NCBI GenBank assembly: GCA_039030555.1
Contig: JBCCDY010000020.1
Coordinates: 17,583 to 81,582, forward strand
DNA from: JBCCDY01 sp039030555
GTDB taxonomy: Bacteria; Bacteroidota; Bacteroidia; Cytophagales; Cyclobacteriaceae
Direction of reading: 5' to 3'
Length of the DNA stretch: 64,000 nt
In this document: piece after piece, positions 33,050-40,704 of the stretch
Numbering within the stretch: position 1 is the first letter of the stretch
How the letters are laid out: each line of letters starts with the position of its first letter
The notes under the pieces: model-generated
Told to the model about the DNA's origin: nothing
Seen by the model: the letters and a program-made list of their open reading frames with translations, nothing else
The model's database searches: none
Made by a program: the position numbers and the translations under genes

Positions 33050-33462
33050 GGTTTTATTTCGAAACTATACGTGATTTCGGCTGTCTTTTCCACAATCTTG
33101 GCGACTGAGCAATATTTATCCATCGAAAGATCAACAGCTCTTTCAACTTTAGAAGAGTCCAGATCGCCTTGAAGCTCAAAATGAATATGGATCTTTGTAA
33201 ATAAGGCTGGAGTTACGTCTTGTTCCCGTTCAGCTTCAATATTTATCTCTAAATCTTCGACAGGCTGATGTTGTTTCTTAAGAATGCTTACTACATCTAT
33301 GGTACTACAACCTCCTAAAGCAGCCAGAACAGCCTGCATAGGTCTTAGTCCTTTATCTTCACCTCCAAGCTCGGGGTTGGCATCCAAATCTAAAGTTTGC
33401 CCTGTCTCGTTTTCAGCCCTCACATGGTAAGCATCATTCTGCCTTTTTAGCTTAATCTTCAT
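33046..33462 (-). CDS. OsmC-family protein
   Basis: A 138-residue OsmC/Ohr-fold protein starting MKIKLKRQNDAYHVRAENET; a start nine codons upstream is possible but adds residues unlike the family. The motif LRPMQAVLAALGGCSTIDVV, with its Cys, and the later DKYCSVAKIV give the two redox cysteines. OsmC-fold proteins reduce organic hydroperoxides or handle sulfur compounds. It is the first gene after the SAM riboswitch, overlapping the next gene by four bases, so a role in sulfur metabolism or in protecting it from oxidants is likely. Confidence 0.85.
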   Translation of the reverse strand: MKIKLKRQNDAYHVRAENETGQTLDLDANPELGGEDKGLRPMQAVLAALGGCSTIDVVSILKKQHQPVEDLEINIEAEREQDVTPALFTKIHIHFELQGDLDSSKVERAVDLSMDKYCSVAKIVEKTAEITYSFEIKP

Positions 33463-33593
33463 CACATTTTTAATTTGTGCAAAAGACAAACGATGAAACT
33501 GACCTCAAACTCCGACAAATTATCAGACAGGATAAAGAGAAATAAAAGTTGAATATTCATGTTCAATTTATATTCTCCCAACCTTTAGGTTTG

Positions 33594-33670
33594 AGATCAG
33601 GAATTAGCACCTTAATCAGCATTAGGTTGCTAGCGTTTCAACGAGCCTGTCTCTCCGCGCTTCTTTATAA
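33594..33670 (-). ncRNA. SAM riboswitch (S-box type) of the methionine operon
   Basis: The leftward strand carries the S-box core: GGAGAGACAGGCTC, then GTTGAAACGCTAGCAACC, and AAGGTGCTAATTCC. These match the SAM-I aptamer blocks (GAGAG, GAUGAAG.C..GCAACC, AAGGUGCUAAUUCC) in order and spacing. The aptamer lies about 130 bases before the osmC gene and all genes after it on the same strand belong to methionine synthesis. High S-adenosylmethionine should lower their expression. The hairpin AACCTAAAGGTT just after it (33579-33590) may be part of the expression platform. Confidence 0.9.
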
Positions 33671-33694
33671 ATCGATATTATCGACTTGACAGCG

Positions 33695-33725
33695 TAAACG
33701 TAATCTGCTAAAACTTAGTTTCCAA
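33695..33725 (-). promoter_or_regulatory. Promoter of the methionine operon
   Basis: On the leftward strand TTG (33723-33725), a 20-base spacer and TACGTTTA (33695-33702) fit the Bacteroidota -33/-7 promoter with one mismatch in the -7 box. Transcription would begin just before the riboswitch. Confidence 0.6.
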
Positions 33726-33750
33726 AAAGAATACTTACAATTTTCAAATG

Positions 33751-34737
33751 TTAGCTGAAAGATGGTAATAATTGCTTCCAGGTTCCTTTCGCTAGGTTAT
33801 ATTTTATAGTGCTGGGCAGTGCTTTAATCCAATACTTATTGAACTCCACAGCGAAGGAGGGTTGCATATAACAGTTGATCGTACATCCTTCACACTCAGG
33901 TAATCGACCTTCCATTTTGATTGCTTTTTTTACTTCTTCTGAACGATACACATCAAACAGCCTATCTTTTATCTCATACTCTTTCTTACCAAGATGGTAA
34001 CATGGAACAATCAGCTTGTTTTCAGGGGAAATGACAATAGTGCTTGAGGCAGCTTTACAAACGGGGTTCCCAATGTGATTACCTCCGTTTTTTCTTAATT
34101 CGAGGAAAGCATCATTTAAATAAACTCCGGGTTTGGATGACCACTTTTTAAGAATTTGAAGGGATGACTTAGAAAGTGCTTTGGCATCTACTTCATTGTA
34201 TTCAAAAGCAGGGTTTAGAATCAATACCAAATCATTTTTTCTACAAACCTCATGATAGAGAGGCTCAATTTCAAATATGTTATCATTAAATACCGTCATT
34301 AGAATGTCCGGTCGTTCCCCAATTTCCTTTGAAATTTCAATTGATTTTATCACATAATCGTAGCAGTCTACTCTTCTCGCACGATTATGCTTCTCAGCAT
34401 CATAGTAGTCCAGCGAAAAGTGGAGCATATCGATCTTAGCCTTAAGCCTTTCTGCTTTTTTAGGATACAACAAGGCATTGGTAGTCACCGTAGTTATAAA
34501 ACCCAAAGACTTAGCCATGCTTAGAAGCTCAGGAAGATTTCGATGTAAGAGAGGTTCGCCACCGGTAAAGTCAATCACTTTGACACCGAGTTTTTTTAAA
34601 TCTCGAAAATTGGCCTCAGCATTTTCTAAATTAACATAGGGAGAAGGCTTCTCCCAGATATCGCAAAAAGAACAGCTGGCATTGCAGCGATAAGTCAGGT
34701 AGTAATTACATAAAACCGGTTTGGAAATTAACCTCAA
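33751..34737 (-). CDS. Radical SAM protein with C-terminal cysteine cluster
   Basis: A 328-residue radical SAM enzyme. The CxxxCxxC motif is CNASCSFCDIW near residue 18. FTGGEPLLHRNLPELL follows, and the C-terminal CEGCTINCYMQPSF together with VCKAASS and VPCYHLG suggests a SPASM-like auxiliary cluster site. The product is not known: such proteins modify peptides, build cofactors or act on lipids. It follows accD after 9 bases on the same strand, so a lipid or membrane-related role is possible. No precursor peptide gene is seen nearby. Confidence 0.82.
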   Translation of the reverse strand: MRLISKPVLCNYYLTYRCNASCSFCDIWEKPSPYVNLENAEANFRDLKKLGVKVIDFTGGEPLLHRNLPELLSMAKSLGFITTVTTNALLYPKKAERLKAKIDMLHFSLDYYDAEKHNRARRVDCYDYVIKSIEISKEIGERPDILMTVFNDNIFEIEPLYHEVCRKNDLVLILNPAFEYNEVDAKALSKSSLQILKKWSSKPGVYLNDAFLELRKNGGNHIGNPVCKAASSTIVISPENKLIVPCYHLGKKEYEIKDRLFDVYRSEEVKKAIKMEGRLPECEGCTINCYMQPSFAVEFNKYWIKALPSTIKYNLAKGTWKQLLPSFS

Positions 34738-34746
34738 TTTAGAAGG

Positions 34747-35589
34747 TTAGTTCTGTAACATTTTAATGAGGGTAGTAAGCCTTCTTTTCAAATCTCTACG
34801 ATCTACGATAAAGTCCAGAAAACCGTGATCTCTAACAAATTCAGCACTTTGAAAACCTTTAGGAAGATCCTTTCCAATGGTCTCTCTTATTACACGCGGC
34901 CCAGCAAAGCCGATCAAGGCACCAGGTTCTCCAATATTGAAATCGCCTAACATAGCAAATGAGGCGGTAACCCCTCCAGTTGTTGGGTCTGTTAGCAGCG
35001 AAATATAAGGTATCCCAGCTTCCTTAAGCTTCAACAATTTCGCTGAAATCTTAGCCAATTGCATCAAGGAGAAACCTGCCTCCATCATTCTAGCTCCTCC
35101 TGACTTAGATATTATTAAAAGTGGACTTTTCGTTTTATGAGCATGATCTACTGATCGTGAAATTTTCTCTCCAACAACGGCACCCATTGACCCTCCAATA
35201 AAAGAGAAATCCATGCACGCCACTGTGAGATCAAGGTCATTCATTTTTCCATGAGCCGTACGAACCGCATCTTTTAAACCAGATTTTATTTGAGTGCTCA
35301 TAATCCGATCAGGATAAGCTTTGGTATCCCTGAACTTTAAGGGGTCAGCCGAAGTCATGTTTTGATCCATTTCTTCGAACTTGTTATCATCGAAAAGAAT
35401 TTCAAAATATTCTCTGGAACCTATCCTTACGTGAAAATCATCTTCTCCACATACGTAGCAATTGTTTTTAAGCTCCCGAATATGAATAATATTCCCATTA
35501 GGGGTTTTATACCACAATCCGTCAGGAGCCTCTTTTTTATCCTCAGTGGGTGTAACAATCCCTTTTTCTTTCCTATGAAACCACGACAT
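34747..35589 (-). CDS. accD: Acetyl-CoA carboxylase carboxyltransferase beta subunit
   Basis: A 280-residue subunit of the enzyme that makes malonyl-CoA for fatty acid synthesis. The crotonase-fold core is clear (GSMGAVVGEKISRSVDHAHK; SKSGGARMMEAGFSLMQLAK; DPTTGGVTASFAMLGD). The start is the ATG of MSWFHRKEKG, as in relatives. The N-terminal zinc ribbon has only one CxxC (NCYVCGEDDF); the first CxxC, expected after LWYK, reads TPNG here. So the four-cysteine zinc site is half lost. The radical SAM gene follows downstream. accA is not in the window. Confidence 0.93.
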   Translation of the reverse strand: MSWFHRKEKGIVTPTEDKKEAPDGLWYKTPNGNIIHIRELKNNCYVCGEDDFHVRIGSREYFEILFDDNKFEEMDQNMTSADPLKFRDTKAYPDRIMSTQIKSGLKDAVRTAHGKMNDLDLTVACMDFSFIGGSMGAVVGEKISRSVDHAHKTKSPLLIISKSGGARMMEAGFSLMQLAKISAKLLKLKEAGIPYISLLTDPTTGGVTASFAMLGDFNIGEPGALIGFAGPRVIRETIGKDLPKGFQSAEFVRDHGFLDFIVDRRDLKRRLTTLIKMLQN

Positions 35590-35756
35590 ATATAAGATGC
35601 TTAAATAGTAAGCGAAGTTAAGGCAAAAAATATCAAATGATAAAATTCTAACCAGCAAACACTTCTAAGGAATACATTTTTGATTTAGGCTGCTACGCTT
35701 TGTGTAAATAAAATTTATTCCTCAATTTGAATGATAAGAATTAAATCAATCGAAAT

Positions 35757-36830
35757 ATGTCTACTAAAACATTCACCAAGGGCGTTGTAACAGGCGACGA
35801 AGTCCAAGATCTTTTTGAGTATGCTAAAGAAAAGCAATTTGCATTACCTGCGGTTAATGTAATTGGAACAAATAGTGTAAATGCGGTATTGGAAACTGCT
35901 GCCTCAATAAGCTCACCTGTAATTATACAATTTTCTAATGGTGGTGGAACCTTTTACGGGGGCAAAGGGCTATCCAATGAAAATCAGAGAACAGCTATTG
36001 CCGGATCAATTTCAGGAGCGAGGCATGTCCATTTAATGGCTGAGCTTTATGGTGCAACCGCCTTAACACATACAGACCATTGCGCAAAAAAATTACTCCC
36101 CTGGATTGATGGCCTTTTGGATGAGGGAGAAAAGTTTTACGCGGAGCATGGGAAGCCACTTTTCAGTTCTCATATGATTGATCTTTCGGAAGAGCCCATT
36201 GAGGAGAACATAGAGATCTGTAAAAAATATCTTGAGCGCATGAGCAAATTAGATATGACACTCGAAATTGAACTAGGTGTTACTGGTGGCGAGGAAGACG
36301 GAGTCGATAATACAGATATTGATAGCTCTAAACTTTATACTCAACCGGAAGAGGTAGCATACGCTTACGAAGAGCTTAAAAAAGTAAGTCACCGATTTAC
36401 TATTGCAGCAGCATTTGGTAACGTCCATGGGGTTTATAAACCTGGAAATGTAAAACTCACTCCTAAAATATTGGATAACTCACAGAAATTCGTCGAGGAA
36501 AAATACGGAACAGGAGAGAAACCAATCAACTTCGTATTCCACGGAGGTTCAGGATCTACAGTAGAAGAAATTAGGGAAGCTATTTCTTATGGAGCAATCA
36601 AGATGAATATTGATACCGATATGCAATGGGCATTCTGGGAAGGCATAAAAAATTATTATAAAAGTAAAGAGGGATACCTACAGAGTCAGATTGGTAACCC
36701 AGACGGAGATGACGAGCCCAATAAGAAGCACTATGACCCACGTGTTTGGTTAAGAAAAGGTGAAGAATCGTTTTTAGAAAGGTTGAAGAAAGCTTTTGAT
36801 GACTTGAATAATGTTGGAACTCTAGCATAG
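35757..36830 (+). CDS. fba: Class II fructose-bisphosphate aldolase
   Basis: A 357-residue zinc aldolase of glycolysis and gluconeogenesis. Zinc ligands are visible in LTHTDHCAKKLLPWID (near 108) and in the later HRFTIAAAFGNVHGVYKPGN and FVFHGGSGSTVEEIREAISY blocks. The length and the DTDMQWAFWEGIKNYY segment mark the FbaA (class IIA) branch. It is divergent from accD with a 167-bp gap. The gene after it has an unrelated role. Confidence 0.95.
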   Translation: MSTKTFTKGVVTGDEVQDLFEYAKEKQFALPAVNVIGTNSVNAVLETAASISSPVIIQFSNGGGTFYGGKGLSNENQRTAIAGSISGARHVHLMAELYGATALTHTDHCAKKLLPWIDGLLDEGEKFYAEHGKPLFSSHMIDLSEEPIEENIEICKKYLERMSKLDMTLEIELGVTGGEEDGVDNTDIDSSKLYTQPEEVAYAYEELKKVSHRFTIAAAFGNVHGVYKPGNVKLTPKILDNSQKFVEEKYGTGEKPINFVFHGGSGSTVEEIREAISYGAIKMNIDTDMQWAFWEGIKNYYKSKEGYLQSQIGNPDGDDEPNKKHYDPRVWLRKGEESFLERLKKAFDDLNNVGTLA

Positions 36831-36849
36831 TCTCCCAAAATCTATTGGT

Positions 36850-37563
36850 ATGAACCTGAACCATATCCTTTTTCTGGACATTGAAACTGTGGCCCAGAGA
36901 AAGGATTTTTTTGAATTGGATTTCAGGCTTCAAAAACAATGGGAGAAAAAGAGTAAAATCCTCTTCAAAGACGGCTCTCAAACCATAGAAGAATCTTACT
37001 ACGATAGGGCTGCGATATACGCAGAATTTGGTAAAGTCGTAACGATTGCTGTGGGTATAGTCGATACTTCTCAAGAAAACGCTCAACTGAGGGTAAAATC
37101 ATTTGCAGGAAAAGATGAACATACTGTTCTTCTGGGATTTCAGCAGATGCTGAAAACAAAAATGGATGAGTCAAAAATTCGTTTTTGTGCTCACAATGGA
37201 AAAGAATTTGATTATCCTTATTTGGCTAGAAGAATGATGGTCAATGGGATAGAACTTCCAAAGCCTCTACAACTCTCCGGTAAAAAACCCTGGCAGGTAG
37301 ACCATTACGATACCATGGAAATGTGGAAGTTCGGTGATATTAAAAATTTCACATCATTGGAGCTGCTAGCCACAATATTCGATATCCCTTCCAGTAAAGA
37401 AGCGATGGATGGTAGTGAAGTAAAGGATTACTACTATCAAAAAGATGATTTAGAAAGCATAGCAAAATACTGTTGTGAAGATGTTGTTGTTACTGCCCAG
37501 TTATTTTTGCGGTTGAATAACCTTTCGCTCATTCAATCGCAAAACATTAAATTCATCAATTAG
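36850..37563 (+). CDS. Predicted 3'-5' exonuclease (PolB-like DEDD fold)
   Basis: A 237-residue RNase H-fold exonuclease. Exo I is LFLDIETVAQRKDF (DxE), Exo II is CAHNGKEFDYPYLARRM, and Exo III is YCCEDVVVTAQLFLRL with the final Asp. The DEDD pattern is complete, so it should be active on nucleic acid ends. It matches the stand-alone PolB-like exonuclease family. It lies 19 bases after fba on the same strand and may be in the same transcript. Its partner or substrate is unknown. Confidence 0.85.
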   Translation: MNLNHILFLDIETVAQRKDFFELDFRLQKQWEKKSKILFKDGSQTIEESYYDRAAIYAEFGKVVTIAVGIVDTSQENAQLRVKSFAGKDEHTVLLGFQQMLKTKMDESKIRFCAHNGKEFDYPYLARRMMVNGIELPKPLQLSGKKPWQVDHYDTMEMWKFGDIKNFTSLELLATIFDIPSSKEAMDGSEVKDYYYQKDDLESIAKYCCEDVVVTAQLFLRLNNLSLIQSQNIKFIN

Positions 37564-37564
37564 C

Positions 37565-40435
37565 CTATTCCTTATAAATCCTTCTGGTAAACACTTCCCC
37601 ATTCTTCTCAATCGAAAGTATATAAATACCTGATTTCAGATCCTTAATACTGAAATTCCTATCAATTTCATTAGTAAATTCCTGTAATAAAGTTTCTACT
37701 CTTTTTCCTGAAATATCTGACAAGTTGACCTTTATAGTTTGCCTATTTTCTGTTGAAAGTCTTAAAGTGAATTCATCTGAAATTGGATTTGGAAATACTC
37801 TTAATTCCTCATTAAAGTTGTCTTGAATAGTTGAAAGTACTTCGGCTATTACGAGCTCAAAACTTGTATTTGCATTCAACTCTCTTCCATCATTAGCCGT
37901 TATTATTATTTGAATTTGCCCAAGAGATACCTCACTTAGTATAAGTGTAGAGTTTTCTATTTCTGTAATGACGATAGAGTTGTTTAGTGTTTCGGCAGAA
38001 AAAGTCAAAGAATCATTATTAGGATCCCTGAATACCCCAGACAAATCAATTTCAAATGTTTCGAATCCGGAAAACAGTGTCTGGTCTTCAATAGGGTTAA
38101 CCACCTCAGGAGGAAAATTAAAGACAGTTGTAATCAGTGGAGATGGTAAATTAGGATTTCCTACCGTATCCAAAACGACACCTTCTTCCAAGAAAATTGT
38201 GATATCCCCTACTCCATCAGGAGTAATGTCAACGGTATACTCACTACTCGAAATAATTATTAAGTTACTGGCCGTTGAATTACTTAGGCTTATATCATTG
38301 ATTTCCAGAAGGTTCACCTCCTCGTTGAATGCAAGAGTTATTGTAAAGGGGTCAGTATTATTAACAAATTGAGGGGCATTAAGGATTTCAACCTCAGGAC
38401 TTATTTCATCAAGGTTAGTTACGGTAAGCAGCAGCCCAAGTTCTGCAGTATTGTTATCAGAAGCTCCATCGTCAGCTATAACGGTAAAATTATAGACATT
38501 ATCCCCATCACTATCTAATGGAGTTTCAAAGTCAGGAGGATCATTAAATTCAATCTGACCAAAACTATCAATGGTAAAAAATTCTGCATCCTCGCCAGTC
38601 AAACTATAGGAAATAGCGAAATCCGGAGCACCTCCATCTCCATTAATGGCATCAACATCGGTAACAATACCGAGACTATTTTCTTCAACCAATGCAGTAA
38701 TTCCAGAGATGAAAATTGGTGGATTATTAGGCGGAATACTATACTGGTTTATCTCATCACCATCAAATCCAATTACAAATAGTTGAGTACCGTCTTCATT
38801 AAAAGCTAGACCACTTGCTGAGACTTGTTGGTCGGACGTCGAAAAAACAACACTATTAAATTCTGCAGTAGAAAGAGCGTAAGGAATAGATAGATTAAAT
38901 TGACTTATGTTAGCAGAATCACTTCCAACAATAAACATTCGTAAGCCATCGTTGGAAAATACAATTTCTTCAGGGGTTGTTTCCTGATCTCCAACAAAAA
39001 AGGAAATATCATCAAAACTAGCCGTTGATATATCATAAGCACCGCCTAATGAATATTGCCTGATTCTATCCTGACTTGACCCAATAACAAACATTCTCAA
39101 TCCATCGGGAGTGAAAGCCAGACCTCTTGGGCTGTTATCCTCACTAAAAACCGAAAATGCGATGTTATCAAATATTGCTGTTGAGAGGTCAAAAGCAGAA
39201 GTAAGGGAATATTGATTTATTTCATCTCTAAGGCTACCAATAATAAACATCTTCAACCCATCAGAAGAAAAGGTTATCCCTTGTGGGAATATTTCTTGAT
39301 CAGCTACAGAAAAAGTTATTCCAGTAAAGCTCGCAGTGGAAATATTAAAAGCTTCGTTTAATATGTACTGATTTATGTCATCACCTTCACTACCAATTAC
39401 AAATAAGGAAAGACCATCAGAAGTGAACGTCATTCCTGTAGGAGAAGTCTCTTGCGCAGATATTGTGAACGGATTGCCTGCCTTAAATTGGAAAACTGAA
39501 CTTGTAATGTCAAAAGGTATGCTTAGATCATATTGATTCACATTATCGGAGTTATTTCCAACTAAAAACATACTTGTTCCATCCGGAGAAAATGCTATCC
39601 CTCCTGGTGAAATCTCCTGATCAGCTATTGGTAATACTCCGCCATCAAAAGATGCTGTAGAAAGATCGAAAGGAGTAGCAAGTGAATACTGGATTACACT
39701 ATCCCGATTATTTCCAACAATATACATTTGAGTACCATTGGTTGAAAAAGCAACATCAGTTGGAGTAGTTTCCTCACTGGAAATAGAAAAATTTACTCCA
39801 CTAAACATCGCGGAAGTAATATCAAATCCGGAGGATAAATTATACTGGTTCACCTCATCATCATCAGAGCCAATAATAAACATCTTCAGGCCGTCTTGAG
39901 AAAAAGCAATTCCGCTGGCAAAATCTTCCTGATCGCGAATCGGAAAAGGATTTCCTGGTATCGAATCAAAATTTGCTGTTGAGATATCAAAGGAAGTAGT
40001 CAAACTAAATTGGTTAACGTTATCCTGATTGTTACCGACAATAAACATTTTTAGGCCATCGGTAGAAAATGCGATGCCTAATGGTGAAGTTTCCCAATTA
40101 CTAAGAGCAAAAGAAATCTCATCAAAAAAAGCAGTCGATACATCAAAAGGTGTTGTTAAAGAATATTGATCCACATCATCGCCATTACTTCCAACTACGA
40201 ACAATTTGAAGCCATCAGAAGAAAAGGCAAGTCCGGTAGAAAAAGTCTCCTGAGGATTAATTGAAAGAGGGTTACTGGGTTCAAATCCAAAGTTTGCACC
40301 ATTAGTTAGATCTTGAGCTCTACAAAGTAATGGTAGGCAAAAAAGTATCGCGTTTAACCAAAAAAAGAAATAAACGAAATTTGATCTTAGGTAATAGAAA
40401 CGCAATAGATCAATAAAAAAATTTCGCCTTATCAT
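37565..40435 (-). CDS. Large secreted repeat protein with T9SS type A sorting tail
   Basis: A 956-residue extracellular protein. The signal peptide ends near ILFCLPLLCRAQ (about residue 41; the n-region is long). Ten copies of a ~52-residue unit follow (about 45-560), each with 'GiaFS.DGlkMFivG...D.v.QYsL..pfDiStA.F', the pattern of beta-propeller blades. A cadherin-like domain (VEENSLGIVTDVDAINGDGG) and an Ig-like domain (TLAFNEEVNLLEINDISLSN) come next. The C-terminus (LRVFPNPISDEFTLRL .. GIYILSIEKNGEVFTRRIYK) is the type A signal of type IX secretion. It probably stays on the cell surface. Confidence 0.9.
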   Translation of the reverse strand: MIRRNFFIDLLRFYYLRSNFVYFFFWLNAILFCLPLLCRAQDLTNGANFGFEPSNPLSINPQETFSTGLAFSSDGFKLFVVGSNGDDVDQYSLTTPFDVSTAFFDEISFALSNWETSPLGIAFSTDGLKMFIVGNNQDNVNQFSLTTSFDISTANFDSIPGNPFPIRDQEDFASGIAFSQDGLKMFIIGSDDDEVNQYNLSSGFDITSAMFSGVNFSISSEETTPTDVAFSTNGTQMYIVGNNRDSVIQYSLATPFDLSTASFDGGVLPIADQEISPGGIAFSPDGTSMFLVGNNSDNVNQYDLSIPFDITSSVFQFKAGNPFTISAQETSPTGMTFTSDGLSLFVIGSEGDDINQYILNEAFNISTASFTGITFSVADQEIFPQGITFSSDGLKMFIIGSLRDEINQYSLTSAFDLSTAIFDNIAFSVFSEDNSPRGLAFTPDGLRMFVIGSSQDRIRQYSLGGAYDISTASFDDISFFVGDQETTPEEIVFSNDGLRMFIVGSDSANISQFNLSIPYALSTAEFNSVVFSTSDQQVSASGLAFNEDGTQLFVIGFDGDEINQYSIPPNNPPIFISGITALVEENSLGIVTDVDAINGDGGAPDFAISYSLTGEDAEFFTIDSFGQIEFNDPPDFETPLDSDGDNVYNFTVIADDGASDNNTAELGLLLTVTNLDEISPEVEILNAPQFVNNTDPFTITLAFNEEVNLLEINDISLSNSTASNLIIISSSEYTVDITPDGVGDITIFLEEGVVLDTVGNPNLPSPLITTVFNFPPEVVNPIEDQTLFSGFETFEIDLSGVFRDPNNDSLTFSAETLNNSIVITEIENSTLILSEVSLGQIQIIITANDGRELNANTSFELVIAEVLSTIQDNFNEELRVFPNPISDEFTLRLSTENRQTIKVNLSDISGKRVETLLQEFTNEIDRNFSIKDLKSGIYILSIEKNGEVFTRRIYKE

Positions 40436-40704
40436 AGCTTTACATTTATTAAAAAAATTCTAAGCACCCCTTAGACAATTGAAGCGTACAAAAGATTAAT
40501 AAAGTTCCTTTAAAAATTACACTTTTACTTCGCTGAAATTTAGTTAAAGGACACATCAGCGAAATATATACCTCACCAATATGTTTTGTAACCTTCCAAA
40601 CGAGAAGATAAATTTTTAATTACAGCTATAAATCTAATAGACTTTATTTTACGTATATTCGACCGAAGGGGAGGAGCTGCGAAGGAGAAAGAATTAAGTT
40701 ATTT
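40436..40704. other. Intergenic region between divergent genes
   Basis: AT-rich, with no open frame. Near the rnr side a purine-rich block (GGGGAGGAGCTGCGAAGGAG) lies within 40 bases of the rnr start and may serve as a rare strong ribosome site. The box TATATTCG about 60 bases upstream of rnr fits TAnnTTTG with one mismatch. Confidence 0.45.

Noticed and set aside
33751..34737. RiPP (modified peptide) cluster around the radical SAM gene
   Set aside because: No precursor-like small gene, transporter or protease lies next to it; neighbours are accD and the SAM riboswitch operon.
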